Numbered from the stretch's first letter, positions 24,046-33,516 are shown. The stretch is 64,000 nucleotides of DNA from Solobacterium sp. (GCA_017459725.1 JAFUCL010000075.1:62001-126000), one strand, 5' to 3'. Program-made: numbers and translations. Notes: a model not told the origin generated them from the sequence alone.

Positions 24046-25497
24046 TCACTCAGAAGCGGTGCACCGGAAGCCCTCGCATCCATTATTCCAGAACCAGCGT
24101 GACTGATAGTCAACCGGAATCGGATTGACCCAGTCAAATGAATCAGACGCAAACACAAGATCCATCTCACCTGCTTTGCCCACGGAAGCACCGTCAATCG
24201 TGATCTCATCCTCACCCAGCACTATTTTGTGGTCATGCAGAGTAAACGAGAACGGACTGCTGCTTTCCTTCAAAAGCACACCGTTGAGCACCACCGCATA
24301 ATAGGATTTATCAAAGTCTTTGACAAAATCATGGTTGAGTCCGGCTCTCTGCAGATACTCGTTTTCCGTATCCCCGAGCGTCGTCCACTTGCCCCCTTTA
24401 TATCTGCACAGCAGTATGCTCGGATATTCCGCCGCATCCTCCAGCAGATGATACACGTTGACATTACGCACATTCATCAGCAGATACGCCGCATTGCGCA
24501 CCATGCCCTTGAGAAGCTCTTCCCATACAGGATCCTCACGGTGAGGCTGTTTGAGATCCTTGCCGCTGATGCGGGCAGCCAGATCATCCGTAACGATCTT
24601 GGCGCCCCAGCTATTGTTATGCCAGCTGTCGCCGTCCATACCGACAAACCAGTCCAGCTCATCCGCCTTCTCCACATAATCTATGTATTCGGCGCCCTTC
24701 TCATCGAGATATGCCCATACAGCCGCCAGCTTATCCGTACTGTCCTGATCAATCACATACGGTGTCTTCACAAAGATCAGCCGGATATCATTCTCTCTGC
24801 AGAGATCCATGATTCTGTCCAGATCCTCTTTTTCGGAAGCGAGCAGCTCCTTCTTTTCCTTCACTTCATATGTCACCAGCGGATAATACTCGGGATCCTC
24901 CGGCAAGGCAGGAACATAACCGAGATCATAGTTGAAACCGTCCGAAGGCTTCACCGTCTCCATATGTTCATCCAGGGCATTCAGATCGATCGTCTTCCAG
25001 TTGTCGTGGTTCATCAGCAGATCGTATTTGTACTGCAGACGCACACTCTCATCCGGCACAAGATCAGCCGCCTCAGCCCTGGTCGTCCCGCTCATCTCAT
25101 CAATGGCCCGGTAAAACATACCGTCCGCATAGCACACTTCACTCTGCGGCAGCAAAGTAAACACATCAATGATTGCGACAGAGGGACTCTGTCTTTTCAG
25201 ACATTCCCTGAGCAGACTGTAGGTCATGGACAGCGGCTGACACGGAGAACCCAGTACATAACTGTAGAGACCGGTGCGGGTATAGAAGAATGCCGGACTG
25301 AATGCATACTGCATGTGACTGGAACCGAGCGCCACCACATCCAGTGTCTGTTCCGGAAGATTCCTGAAGAAATCCCCTTCCGGATTCCGCTCCGTTCTGA
25401 ACAGCGGTGTCAGCTTCACCCAGACACACACGAAAAGCGCACATGCCAGTACGCATTTGAACGCAATCCGCAGTATGTTCAGAACAGTCTTCTTCAT
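24046..25497 (-). CDS. SGNH/GDSL-like acyl-transfer partner (AlgX/DltD type)
   Basis: A 483-residue protein with an N-terminal membrane anchor (about 8-28) and an extracytoplasmic SGNH-like domain. The nucleophile motif is ALGSSHMQYAFSP (near 56), and DGDSWHNNSWGAKI (about 289-302) supplies the Asp/His pair. The last 170 residues form a beta-rich module rich in aromatic residues. DltD and AlgJ/AlgX-type proteins act with MBOAT acyltransferases to move acyl groups to polymers outside the cell, and the MBOAT gene lies immediately upstream (7-base gap). SD AGGAG precedes the ATG. An O-acetylation role is an inference. Confidence 0.85.
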   Translation of the reverse strand: MKKTVLNILRIAFKCVLACALFVCVWVKLTPLFRTERNPEGDFFRNLPEQTLDVVALGSSHMQYAFSPAFFYTRTGLYSYVLGSPCQPLSMTYSLLRECLKRQSPSVAIIDVFTLLPQSEVCYADGMFYRAIDEMSGTTRAEAADLVPDESVRLQYKYDLLMNHDNWKTIDLNALDEHMETVKPSDGFNYDLGYVPALPEDPEYYPLVTYEVKEKKELLASEKEDLDRIMDLCRENDIRLIFVKTPYVIDQDSTDKLAAVWAYLDEKGAEYIDYVEKADELDWFVGMDGDSWHNNSWGAKIVTDDLAARISGKDLKQPHREDPVWEELLKGMVRNAAYLLMNVRNVNVYHLLEDAAEYPSILLCRYKGGKWTTLGDTENEYLQRAGLNHDFVKDFDKSYYAVVLNGVLLKESSSPFSFTLHDHKIVLGEDEITIDGASVGKAGEMDLVFASDSFDWVNPIPVDYQSRWFWNNGCEGFRCTASE

Positions 25498-25504
25498 AGC
25501 TCTC

Positions 25505-26890
25505 CTAGAAAGTCACATAGATAAAGTCTTCCGGATGATATCCCGGACCGTAGACACCGAATATCACCGCTATGATCATCAGCGCCAGATAGAACGCCCA
25601 TCTGACCGGGAAGGACCTGTTGGCCAGGAATTCCAGCATATCGGTCTTATAACGCATCAGATCACTGATAAAGACCATCAGTATCAGCACACCCGCCCAG
25701 AGCAGTTCATTGTATGTAATGCCGGCTGTTTCCGCAAGTTCTGCCGCCGAAGCAGGCAGCTGCACGGAGCCAAGAGACGCAATAATCCTTCCGGCCTCTG
25801 CCGCATCGGGTGAGCGGAAGAAGATCCAAAGGAACGCCACAGCCGCAAAATTGAACAGCACCGCAATCGGCGCAAACCACTTCATCCACGGCTTCACACC
25901 GACCTTCTGCCGCAGAATGTCCTCCAGCACATTCAGCACACCGTGCCCCAGTCCCCAGACAATGAACATCATCCCGGAACCGTGCCAGATACCCGAAACA
26001 AAGAATACAGCCAGCGTATTCAGATACTTGCGCACAAGACCTTTTCTGCCGCCGCCCAGGGGAATGTAGATGTAATCCCGCAGCCAGGAGGAAAGACTGA
26101 TATGCCAGCGGTTCCAGAAATCACGCAGGGATACCGCCAGATACGGTGTATGGAAATTGCGGCTGATGCGGAAGCCCAGCAGTCTTGCCGTACCGACTGC
26201 CACATTGGAATATGCGTCAAAATCAACATAGATCTGAAACGCATACAGAATCACACCCAGCAGTGTATAGATACCGCTGAGTTTAACATTAAGGAAAGCA
26301 CCGGTCAGATGCGAGAGCTGATCGGCAATGACCAGCTTCTGAAACAGACCCAGTACTGCCTGTATGAACCCGTTCTTCTGATCACGGTAATCGAATACAA
26401 ACGGTGTCTCCAGCTGTTTAAAGAACGGCTGCGGACGGTTGATCGGTCCGGCCTGGAACACCGGAAAGAACGCAATGTAATCCGCCACTGCGATCAGATC
26501 CTTTACTTCACATTCACCCTTTGCGCATTCGGCAATATAGCTGATTGCCCTGAAGGTATAGAACGAAAGTCCCAGCGGCATCATTATCCCTGCATGCGGC
26601 AGCACAAAGCCGGCATACTTGAACAGAAGAAGCACCGCGGCCGGAACACTGACCGAAAGCACCAGCGGCCATCTTTTGCCCGGCCATGCCTTAATCAGCT
26701 TGGCCGCCAGCCAGGTGCTGATGATCAGTGCGGCAAGATAGGCAAGATCCTGGGGACGTGCCCGCAGGAAATACAGAAACGCAAGATTGCACAGAAGCAC
26801 CGGCAGCTTTCTCTGAAACCGCGAAAACACCCACAGAAAAACTGCGGATGCGGCACACAGTATCAGGAATTCAGCCGAGAGTATATTCAT
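25505..26890 (-). CDS. MBOAT O-acyltransferase (AlgI/DltB family)
   Basis: A 461-residue polytopic enzyme with about 11 hydrophobic segments. Signature stretches are LGLSFYTFRAISYI, QAGPINRPQPF, VDFDAYSNVAVGTARLLGF, FWNRWHISLSSWLRDYIYIPLGGGRKG and SGIWHGSGMMFIVWGLGHG, with the catalytic His in WHG. It carries acyl groups, usually acetyl, across the membrane to a surface polysaccharide together with the SGNH partner downstream. No ligase or carrier protein accompanies this copy, so acetyl-CoA is the likely donor, unlike the second MBOAT at 48491. It overlaps the HAD gene by 4 bases. Confidence 0.95.
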   Translation of the reverse strand: MNILSAEFLILCAASAVFLWVFSRFQRKLPVLLCNLAFLYFLRARPQDLAYLAALIISTWLAAKLIKAWPGKRWPLVLSVSVPAAVLLLFKYAGFVLPHAGIMMPLGLSFYTFRAISYIAECAKGECEVKDLIAVADYIAFFPVFQAGPINRPQPFFKQLETPFVFDYRDQKNGFIQAVLGLFQKLVIADQLSHLTGAFLNVKLSGIYTLLGVILYAFQIYVDFDAYSNVAVGTARLLGFRISRNFHTPYLAVSLRDFWNRWHISLSSWLRDYIYIPLGGGRKGLVRKYLNTLAVFFVSGIWHGSGMMFIVWGLGHGVLNVLEDILRQKVGVKPWMKWFAPIAVLFNFAAVAFLWIFFRSPDAAEAGRIIASLGSVQLPASAAELAETAGITYNELLWAGVLILMVFISDLMRYKTDMLEFLANRSFPVRWAFYLALMIIAVIFGVYGPGYHPEDFIYVTF

Positions 26891-27447
26891 TTCTTCCAGG
26901 GTTTCCTTTCATCCCCTTTGACGATCCATGCCTGTTCGGCCAGAAGCGCCATCGGAGTATCACTGTAGGAATCGGAGTAGAACTCCTGTACGGTTTCTTC
27001 CGGATATACCTCACGGAAGCGTCTGACTTTCTCACGTCCGTGACAGTTGAGACCATTGTATTTACCGGTATGGATATCAACGGGACTTGCCATGACAGCA
27101 CGGATGCCGCATTTCTGCGCAAACGAAGCAATCAGAAAATACGGGGATGCGGATATCACCAGATCATCCTCCTGCTGCTGATCCTTATACCACTGCTTCA
27201 CATGATCCAGATGGGATGCCGTGAATTCATCCACCACATCCTCCATATCCGGAATCAGCGTAAACATATGAAACAGATTCTGCTTGAACGTAAGCTTCGG
27301 CATCAGATGAAGACCGTACAGCAGCCCGCAGAACAGCGTCCGCGGCAGTGACAGCAGTGACTTCGGTCTTTTTGCATAGCAGTACAGCACCAGTCCGAAG
27401 GTGGAATCACCCCGGTAGATCGTATTGTCCCAATCGTATACATTCAT
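26887..27447 (-). CDS. HAD-superfamily phosphatase (HAD-IB, SerB-like)
   Basis: A 186-residue HAD hydrolase. The nucleophile motif is DWDNT (5-9); SASP follows at about 100 as motif II, and EFYSDSYSDTPML carries motif III/IV acidic residues. An all-helical cap lies at about 30-90. Length and ISASPYFLI resemble HAD-IB family phosphatases of the phosphoserine phosphatase type. It is translationally coupled on both sides (4-base overlaps) to the acyltransferase-3 and MBOAT genes. A phosphorylated sugar or lipid intermediate of this decoration operon is the likely substrate, but nothing in the sequence fixes it. Confidence 0.88.
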   Translation of the reverse strand: MNVYDWDNTIYRGDSTFGLVLYCYAKRPKSLLSLPRTLFCGLLYGLHLMPKLTFKQNLFHMFTLIPDMEDVVDEFTASHLDHVKQWYKDQQQEDDLVISASPYFLIASFAQKCGIRAVMASPVDIHTGKYNGLNCHGREKVRRFREVYPEETVQEFYSDSYSDTPMALLAEQAWIVKGDERKPWKK

Positions 27448-28445
27448 GCCGTTTTACCCTTTCCGATCAGTCCGATGATCATAAAGACAGCTTTCTGATA
27501 GATCCACGAAATAATCACCGTCAGGATCAGAATCAGCACATGCAGAAGAATGCCGTTGTAGCTAAGAGATGCCGGGATATGGATCCGCGGTGTGAAGTAC
27601 TTCATGCACAGATCATGCAGAAGGTAGATGGCAAGGCTTGCCTCACCCATCGCATGATGCACCTTTACATACCAACCGCAGCGGTGTGCTTCCAGCCATT
27701 CAAATGCCCTGCTCAGAAACAGACACAGCGGCGGAATGATCAGCAGATTCGGATACCAGTACATGCCCATGCCGTAGAGAATCACCTCATCATGGTCAAA
27801 ACGGAAAGCAAGATACAGCCATACGGCACCGATTACGAATGAAACCACAGCCTTCCAGGTAAGCCCGGGAATCGGCGGATCATTGTGATACGCACGCTTG
27901 CCAGCATAGAAACCCAGGAAGTAGATGGCAACCCTCACGAAGAAGATCAGCTGTGTGGTATGCCAGAACAGCAGTGACACAAGCAGTGCAACTGCCATGG
28001 CGCATATTGTCATCTTTTCTTCCCGGCCGTCCTTAAAGTATTTCAGATACAGCGGAGCAATCGCATACAGAACAAACACAGCACCGACATACCAGTACGA
28101 ACGGTCAAATCCCGTCCAGAAACTGATGCTTGTCGCAAACATCAGCGACCACTTCAGATCGTAGTGGAAATAGTAGCACCGGGCAATGACCGCAGGTATA
28201 TACAGAGGCAGTATCCTCAGCATTCTCTTGCCGTAGAAAACAAGCCCTCTTTCACCCTTCTGGTATGCATAATAAAGACCAAAGCCGGAAAGAAACAGGA
28301 ACAGATCCACGCCGCCCTGTCCGCTCAGCTTATATGCCTGCAGCAGCGGAAAACGGAACCACATCTGGGCATGCAGAACGCCGATCCAAAGAGCCGCAAA
28401 GCCCATGATCTCCGTACGGTATTTACTGATCAGCCTCTCATTCAT
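27444..28445 (-). CDS. Acyltransferase 3 family membrane protein (OafA-like)
   Basis: 333 residues with about ten hydrophobic segments. Typical acyltransferase-3 features are RTEIMGFAALWIGVLHAQMW (10-29, conserved early His), GGVDLFLFLSGFGLYYAY (44-61), Arg residues before RILPLYIPAV and EASLAIYLLHDLC near the C-terminus. Members O-acetylate cell-surface sugars using acetyl-CoA. Overlaps of 4 bases on both sides tie it to the polytopic protein upstream and the HAD phosphatase downstream. Together with the MBOAT/SGNH pair it would make this operon a double acyl-decoration unit. Confidence 0.9.
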   Translation of the reverse strand: MNERLISKYRTEIMGFAALWIGVLHAQMWFRFPLLQAYKLSGQGGVDLFLFLSGFGLYYAYQKGERGLVFYGKRMLRILPLYIPAVIARCYYFHYDLKWSLMFATSISFWTGFDRSYWYVGAVFVLYAIAPLYLKYFKDGREEKMTICAMAVALLVSLLFWHTTQLIFFVRVAIYFLGFYAGKRAYHNDPPIPGLTWKAVVSFVIGAVWLYLAFRFDHDEVILYGMGMYWYPNLLIIPPLCLFLSRAFEWLEAHRCGWYVKVHHAMGEASLAIYLLHDLCMKYFTPRIHIPASLSYNGILLHVLILILTVIISWIYQKAVFMIIGLIGKGKTA

Positions 28446-29968
28446 CCCTTTCGTATCTCCTCTTCCGTGTAATCTTTCAGATAGTAGAAATTCAGATGCA
28501 TATCCGGATCAAGGTAGTAATACTCCTTGAAATACTGCATATGGTATGTGTCATCCTCGGTAATATCCGCAGAATGCACGGTCTGCGCAGGATATCCAAG
28601 TATATATGCCTCTCCGGCATCCGGACGCTCCTGGTAGTACGCAATCTGCGACATCCGCTTGATATCCACCTGATGGATCAGTCTGTACAGTTTGTAATAC
28701 TGCAGAACCTCAATACCGCAAAGCACCAGCACTGCCCCGGCAAAGACCACCGCCGGCACACTGCCAAAGCGCAGTTCGCTAACACCTACGGAGACGATCA
28801 GAATGAACAGAAACACCGTATAGAAACTGCTGCGCACATCGAAGATCGGCGAAATCAGCATCACCATATTCGCACCGCCCGCACAGAACAGCAGCCAGAT
28901 CACAAACATGCCCGTACTGCGTTCCATGCACCGGTAAGCAGCCAGAAACAGCGCCGCCGTCCAGAGTCCCCAGCAGACTGTATTCAGGGCCAGACTGTGC
29001 GGCACCGTGAGTTCAAAAATAATGTAGAAGAGATTGATGCCGGTCAGCGAGAACAGCTGCCACGAAAACGGCTGGACAATACCCCACAGCAGAACCAGAC
29101 ACATGCCTGCCTTCAGAAGCTTGTTGTCTTCCTTCTGCAGCACAAGGGCAATGAACACCGCGCTCAGGATCTTCATGATGTTCTCGTTATTGGTAAACGT
29201 ATACTTGATGAACGGCAGCCAGTTCACGGCAATCTTCCCGAACAGGGACAGTGAATTGAACTCCGCATGATCCCTGCCCATCCGGAACAATGCTCCCGGC
29301 GAGAAACGGATCAGGATAACCCCGATCAGACTGATGACGGCCAGCACGGCGGTCTTCTTCAGCTTGCCCTTATCTTTCAGGAATACATACAGCAGCACAA
29401 GCACATTGGCGCCGAACAGCATCGCCGCCGCATTCTCCATATACAGCGGAACAGCCAGGTTCAGCACACACAGCAGCGCAAACACCGCCGGTCCCATATT
29501 GTCCTCAAACACATACCTGCGCAGCAAAAGTGCATGCACCAAAAACAGCAGCATCGGTATGACATACGTTGTGCCCATGATCCATGTATACGTCTGCATC
29601 CTCAGTCCATTCGGCACTGCCAGAATCAGCAGTCCCGTCAGCGCGGCGGTGAGATACCGGTTCTTTTTCGTAAAGCCCCATGAAATCAGTACAAATATAC
29701 CCGTAAAGATTGCCGCATTCAGCACATTCCAGAGATGCTTGTGCGGAGCCACCATGAATCCCCACAGTTCACTCAGAAAACGCCCGGACCATGAAAAATA
29801 ATTGCCCCAGGCTTTGACAAACGGATTATTGTATCTGCCGCCGACCGCATATCCCCAGTCATCTCCGGCCACCGGTGCCCAGCGGCTGATCATCAGGAAA
29901 AAAAGAAAAGCCGCGCCTGCACACGCTATGAAAATATACAGGGATAAACGATGCCGCTGATTCTTCAT
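28442..29968 (-). CDS. Polytopic membrane protein, GT-C-like (DUF6056 type)
   Basis: 508 residues with about 12 hydrophobic segments. After the first helix comes an acidic motif, APVAGDDWGYAVGGRY, then SGRFLSELWG. Later are YTWIMGTTYVIPML, YMENAAAMLF and RFSPGALFRM. The layout (early DD/ED motif in the first outer loop, conserved N and aromatic residues) resembles DUF6056 proteins and GT-C lipid-phosphate-sugar transferases. Two other genes in this window (33517, 61232) share it. The start ATG 29968 has no ribosome binding site and lies six bases after TATAAT, and upstream in-frame starts would lie upstream of the promoter. It heads the acyl-decoration operon, so it may glycosylate the same polymer. 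Confidence 0.8.
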   Translation of the reverse strand: MKNQRHRLSLYIFIACAGAAFLFFLMISRWAPVAGDDWGYAVGGRYNNPFVKAWGNYFSWSGRFLSELWGFMVAPHKHLWNVLNAAIFTGIFVLISWGFTKKNRYLTAALTGLLILAVPNGLRMQTYTWIMGTTYVIPMLLFLVHALLLRRYVFEDNMGPAVFALLCVLNLAVPLYMENAAAMLFGANVLVLLYVFLKDKGKLKKTAVLAVISLIGVILIRFSPGALFRMGRDHAEFNSLSLFGKIAVNWLPFIKYTFTNNENIMKILSAVFIALVLQKEDNKLLKAGMCLVLLWGIVQPFSWQLFSLTGINLFYIIFELTVPHSLALNTVCWGLWTAALFLAAYRCMERSTGMFVIWLLFCAGGANMVMLISPIFDVRSSFYTVFLFILIVSVGVSELRFGSVPAVVFAGAVLVLCGIEVLQYYKLYRLIHQVDIKRMSQIAYYQERPDAGEAYILGYPAQTVHSADITEDDTYHMQYFKEYYYLDPDMHLNFYYLKDYTEEEIRKG

Positions 29969-29974
29969 AAGGTG

Positions 29975-29980
29975 ATTATA
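29975..29980 (-). promoter_or_regulatory. -10 box six bases before the minus-strand gene start
   Basis: TATAAT on the minus strand, then CACCTT, then ATG. No ribosome binding site; the transcript likely begins at or next to the start codon. Confidence 0.65.
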
Positions 29981-30027
29981 TAACAAGTTCGATATTCCAT
30001 AAACGGACAATCGCCCTGCCTCTTATT

Positions 30028-30036
30028 TGCTATAAT
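30028..30036 (+). promoter_or_regulatory. Extended -10 promoter directly before yfhO
   Basis: TGCTATAAT, followed after seven bases by ATG 30044. It is divergent from the minus-strand promoter at 29975, with about 50 bases between the two -10 boxes. Confidence 0.7.
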
Positions 30037-30043
30037 TGTGTTT

Positions 30044-32320
30044 ATGAAGAAAAACCTGAAATATCCGCGGCTGATCCTGTTTGCGCTGATCACGCTGATC
30101 TCCGCATTCATTTTCTGCCCGTACATCTTTTCCGATAAAGCCTATATCGTCGGCTGGGACATGCGCACAATATACACCTCAAACTTTGAGAATCTGCGCA
30201 CGGTCCTGCAGGCATGGGTTCATGACGGCGTCCGCCCGTACTGGACCTGGTATTCCTTCCTCGGCAATGACTTTTATTCCAGCAAGCTGTTCTACTTCAA
30301 TGACTTCTTTGAATTCCCCTTCGCCCTGACCGACATGACCTATGAACATGCGATCATGATCATGACCTACATCAAGTTCCTGATTGCCGGCTTCGGCTTC
30401 ATGGCCTATGCGAAGTACAACAGATACAGCAGCCGCACGGCTGTGATCGGTTCCCTGATGTTCACCTTCAGCGCCTATCACATGTATGTCATGCCGCACC
30501 CGTTCTTCGCTTCCTTCTTCATCTTCCTGCCGCTGTACTTCCTGTCGGTGGACAGATATATCCGTGAACGTAAGACCGGCATGTTCATCCTGATGGTCTT
30601 CTTCATGTTCATCAACAACTACTACCAGTTCTACTCCGTATCCCTGTTTACCATCATCTACTACATCTGGCGGTGGCACCGTGAATACGGCACATACAAG
30701 GACATGTGGAGGACCGCCTTCATCCTGATCGGGTATTACATGATCGGCTTCCTGATGAGCGGCATCGTGGTCCTGCCGGAAGTGCTGAACATTCTGGCCA
30801 ACAGCCGGGTCGGCAAACGCTCCAGCACCCTCTTCTACGATTCCATCATCCCCTATCTCGATTATCTTGCTGGCATGTTTGTCCCGGCCAGCGCCTACGC
30901 CAACCGCGGCACCCCGGTTTCATCCCTGTATACATTCGTTACCAAAAACGACAGCGTCATGAACGCTTACCTGTGGGCGACTTCAATTCCCGCCCTGCTC
31001 TTCCCGCAGCTCTTCACGAAAAAGAACCGCGATCCTCTGAACATCCTGTTCACGGTGCTGATCTCGGTCACCGCTCTGGTGCCGATTCTATCCAGCGCCA
31101 TGCACGGCTTCAGCGAACCTTCCTTCCGCTGGCTTGCCAGTCCGCTGTTCCTGCTGATGGTCAACGTCCTGCCGCTGCTCGATGAACCCGAACGCATCGA
31201 CAAACGGCTTCTGCTGACAACCGTCATTGTCCTGACCATCCTGCAGATTGCGGCAACCCCGCTGATCGCCCTGGCCACCGGCACCGATCTTGCTCTCCTT
31301 AAGGAAGACATGTATCTCTGGTTCATATTCGCACCCGGTCTGATCCTGACCGGTTACCTGCTGTATACGGGCAGATACAAAGCCCTGCCGGCGGCAGTCG
31401 CTGCCGAGCTGTGCGTAGTAGCCTACTTCTCCTTCTTCGGCTCTCCCTCCCTCTCGGATGTCACCAAACAGATCAATGACCGCGTCTCCTACCTCATGGG
31501 AGAAAAGGACGAATACAACCGCTACACCCGTTCCCTGGATCCTGCCAACGCTGACAGCTTCTACCGGAACTACATCGATCCCGTAAATATCTACTGGGGA
31601 CTCTCCACCAGCTATAACCTTGACTTCAATATCATGGGCATGCTGGCATATGACAGCACCTATCTTCCCAGCATGAATGACCTGATCAGACTTGATCCCG
31701 AGCGTGTGCAGGATTACCTGCCGTGGACATTCGACATCCAGAATCCCGATGTCATGAACCTGATCAGCACCAAGTATGCCGTGGTTATGGATGAAAGCGA
31801 AGTGCCATTCGAAAACTACCGCTTTGCCGGCAACTACTACGCCATGTCCGTCTACGAAAACCTGGACTACGTGAACCTCGGCAAAACCTATACTTCCCTG
31901 ATGACCTACGATGACTATGATCCCTCCATGTCCGGAAAACTGGCGGACACGATCATATGCCACGCGGAGGATGCCCAGGAGATCTCTTCCCTGCTTGGCA
32001 GTGAGACAGCCGTATGCGGCATCGTCAAAACGGAAGGCAATTATCTGTACGCAGATATCGAAACGACCGAACCCGGCTTCGCGGTTCTCTCCGTGCCGTA
32101 TGATGAAGGCTGGCATGTGAGCAGAAACGGACAGCCTGTTAAAACATACAAGGTCTCCGGCGGTATGACGGGACTTGCGGTTGAGGCAGGTTTCAACGAA
32201 ATCGAGATGAACTTCTCACCGCGCGGACTGAAGACCGGTGCCATGATTTCCGCAGCAGGCCTGCTGCTGTTCATAGCAGCCATGATCACCCAGCGTGTTC
32301 TGAAGAAGAAACAGGCATAA
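30044..32320 (+). CDS. yfhO: YfhO-family membrane glycosyltransferase
   Basis: 758 residues with about 13 hydrophobic segments in the first 470 and a C-terminal extracytoplasmic domain. The early IVGWDMRTIY and the C-terminal pattern VPYDEGWHVSRNG...GMTGLAVEAGFNEIEM-FSPRG are characteristic of YfhO. In Bacillus subtilis YfhO completes glycosylation of lipoteichoic acid with undecaprenyl-phosphate-GlcNAc made by CsbB and flipped by GtcA; homologues of both are in this window. It is the only plus-strand gene between 2.4 and 64 kb. The start is ATG 30044, or GTG 30038. Neither has a ribosome binding site, so the mRNA looks leaderless. Confidence 0.93.
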   Translation: MKKNLKYPRLILFALITLISAFIFCPYIFSDKAYIVGWDMRTIYTSNFENLRTVLQAWVHDGVRPYWTWYSFLGNDFYSSKLFYFNDFFEFPFALTDMTYEHAIMIMTYIKFLIAGFGFMAYAKYNRYSSRTAVIGSLMFTFSAYHMYVMPHPFFASFFIFLPLYFLSVDRYIRERKTGMFILMVFFMFINNYYQFYSVSLFTIIYYIWRWHREYGTYKDMWRTAFILIGYYMIGFLMSGIVVLPEVLNILANSRVGKRSSTLFYDSIIPYLDYLAGMFVPASAYANRGTPVSSLYTFVTKNDSVMNAYLWATSIPALLFPQLFTKKNRDPLNILFTVLISVTALVPILSSAMHGFSEPSFRWLASPLFLLMVNVLPLLDEPERIDKRLLLTTVIVLTILQIAATPLIALATGTDLALLKEDMYLWFIFAPGLILTGYLLYTGRYKALPAAVAAELCVVAYFSFFGSPSLSDVTKQINDRVSYLMGEKDEYNRYTRSLDPANADSFYRNYIDPVNIYWGLSTSYNLDFNIMGMLAYDSTYLPSMNDLIRLDPERVQDYLPWTFDIQNPDVMNLISTKYAVVMDESEVPFENYRFAGNYYAMSVYENLDYVNLGKTYTSLMTYDDYDPSMSGKLADTIICHAEDAQEISSLLGSETAVCGIVKTEGNYLYADIETTEPGFAVLSVPYDEGWHVSRNGQPVKTYKVSGGMTGLAVEAGFNEIEMNFSPRGLKTGAMISAAGLLLFIAAMITQRVLKKKQA

Positions 32321-32322
32321 AG

Positions 32323-32367
32323 AAAAGAGTATTCCGGCGGCAGCCATGCCGTTCAGAATACTCTTTT
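32323..32367. terminator. Bidirectional intrinsic terminator between yfhO and capG
   Basis: AAAAGAGTATTC (32323-32334) pairs perfectly with GAATACTCTTTT (32356-32367), with an inner CGGC/GCCG stem. T-runs exist on both strands and the two genes converge on it. Confidence 0.93.
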
Positions 32368-32376
32368 TATTATTCC

Positions 32377-33504
32377 TCAGCGCTTCAGCCAGATCGTACG
32401 GTTCACGATATCCGTATAACTCTGGATGAGCTTGACGACCTTGATGGAGACATTTTCATCCGCATAATCCCTGGGCAGACCCATCGGCTCATTGTTCTGC
32501 TTCATGGCAACGGACATTTCGATTGCCTGCTCGATGCTGTCTTCGGTAATGCCGCCGATGACAACACTGCCGGCATCCAGTGCTTCCGGTCTTTCCGTAC
32601 TCGTACGGATCAGTACTCCGGCAAAATTCAGGATAGCGCTCTCTTCACTCAGTGTGCCCGAATCGGACAGCACGACATAGCTGTTCCGCTGCAGACAGTT
32701 GTAGTCAAAGAAACCGAACGGCTGCAGATTGCGCACCAGCGGATGGAAGACAAAGTTGCGCTTCTCGATGAACTTGCGGGAACGGGGATGCGTGGAATAG
32801 ATGACCGGCATCTGGCAACGCTCCGCAATCGCATTGATGGCATTCATCAGGGACATGAAGTTGTCCTCAAGATCGATATTCTCTTCACGGTGAGCGGAGA
32901 CAAGGATGTATCTGCCCTTCTCAAGACCGAGCTGGTTCAGGACATCGCTTGCCTCGATCTGGTCCATATGCTTGTGCAGAACTTCCGTCATCGGTGAACC
33001 TGTCACAAACATGGTCTTGCCGTCCACACCTTCGGAAAGCAGATATCTGCGGCTGTTCTCGGTATACGGGAGATTGATGTCACTGATGGCATCCACGATG
33101 CGGCGGTTGATCATCTCCGACACATTCCAGTCCCAGCAGCGGTTGCCTGCCTCCATGTGGAAGATCGGTGTCTTGAGACGTTTTGCACAGATGGCGGAAA
33201 GCGCACTGTTTGTATCACCGAGCACGAGCACGGCATCCGGTTTTTCCTTCTGGATCACTTCATAGCTCTTGGCCAGAATGTTGCCCATGGTTTCACCGAG
33301 GTTTGTGCCGACACATTCCAGATAATAGTCCGGCTGTCTCAGTTCAAGCTCCTGAAAGAAGATATCATTGAGTCTCGGGTCATAGTTCTGTCCGGTATGG
33401 ACAAGAATATGATCGAAATACCTGTCGCATGCTTTGATTGTTTCACTGAGCCGGATAATCTCGGGTCTGGTGCCGAGAATGGTCATGACTTTCAGTCTGT
33501 TCAT
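32377..33504 (-). CDS. capG: Non-hydrolysing UDP-sugar 2-epimerase (CapG/FnlC-like)
   Basis: A 375-residue GT-B-fold epimerase: TILGTRPEIIRLSETIK (8-24), HTGQNYDPRLNDIFF, VLGDTNSALSA, FHMEAGNRCWDWNVSEMINR, VSAHREENID and LSDSGTLSEESAIL. The GNRC-WD variant and the INLPY-E-SRRYL stretch fit the CapG/WbjD/FnlC group, which converts UDP-N-acetyl-6-deoxy-L-talosamine to UDP-N-acetyl-L-fucosamine. Classical WecB/MnaA enzymes usually read GLRT or similar there. A CapE-like first-step enzyme lies at 59719. CapF, the middle enzyme, is not visible in the window. It is the last gene of a unit, with GAGGAG ahead and a strong terminator after it. Confidence 0.87.
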   Translation of the reverse strand: MNRLKVMTILGTRPEIIRLSETIKACDRYFDHILVHTGQNYDPRLNDIFFQELELRQPDYYLECVGTNLGETMGNILAKSYEVIQKEKPDAVLVLGDTNSALSAICAKRLKTPIFHMEAGNRCWDWNVSEMINRRIVDAISDINLPYTENSRRYLLSEGVDGKTMFVTGSPMTEVLHKHMDQIEASDVLNQLGLEKGRYILVSAHREENIDLEDNFMSLMNAINAIAERCQMPVIYSTHPRSRKFIEKRNFVFHPLVRNLQPFGFFDYNCLQRNSYVVLSDSGTLSEESAILNFAGVLIRTSTERPEALDAGSVVIGGITEDSIEQAIEMSVAMKQNNEPMGLPRDYADENVSIKVVKLIQSYTDIVNRTIWLKR

Positions 33505-33516
33505 AGAAATGTCTCC

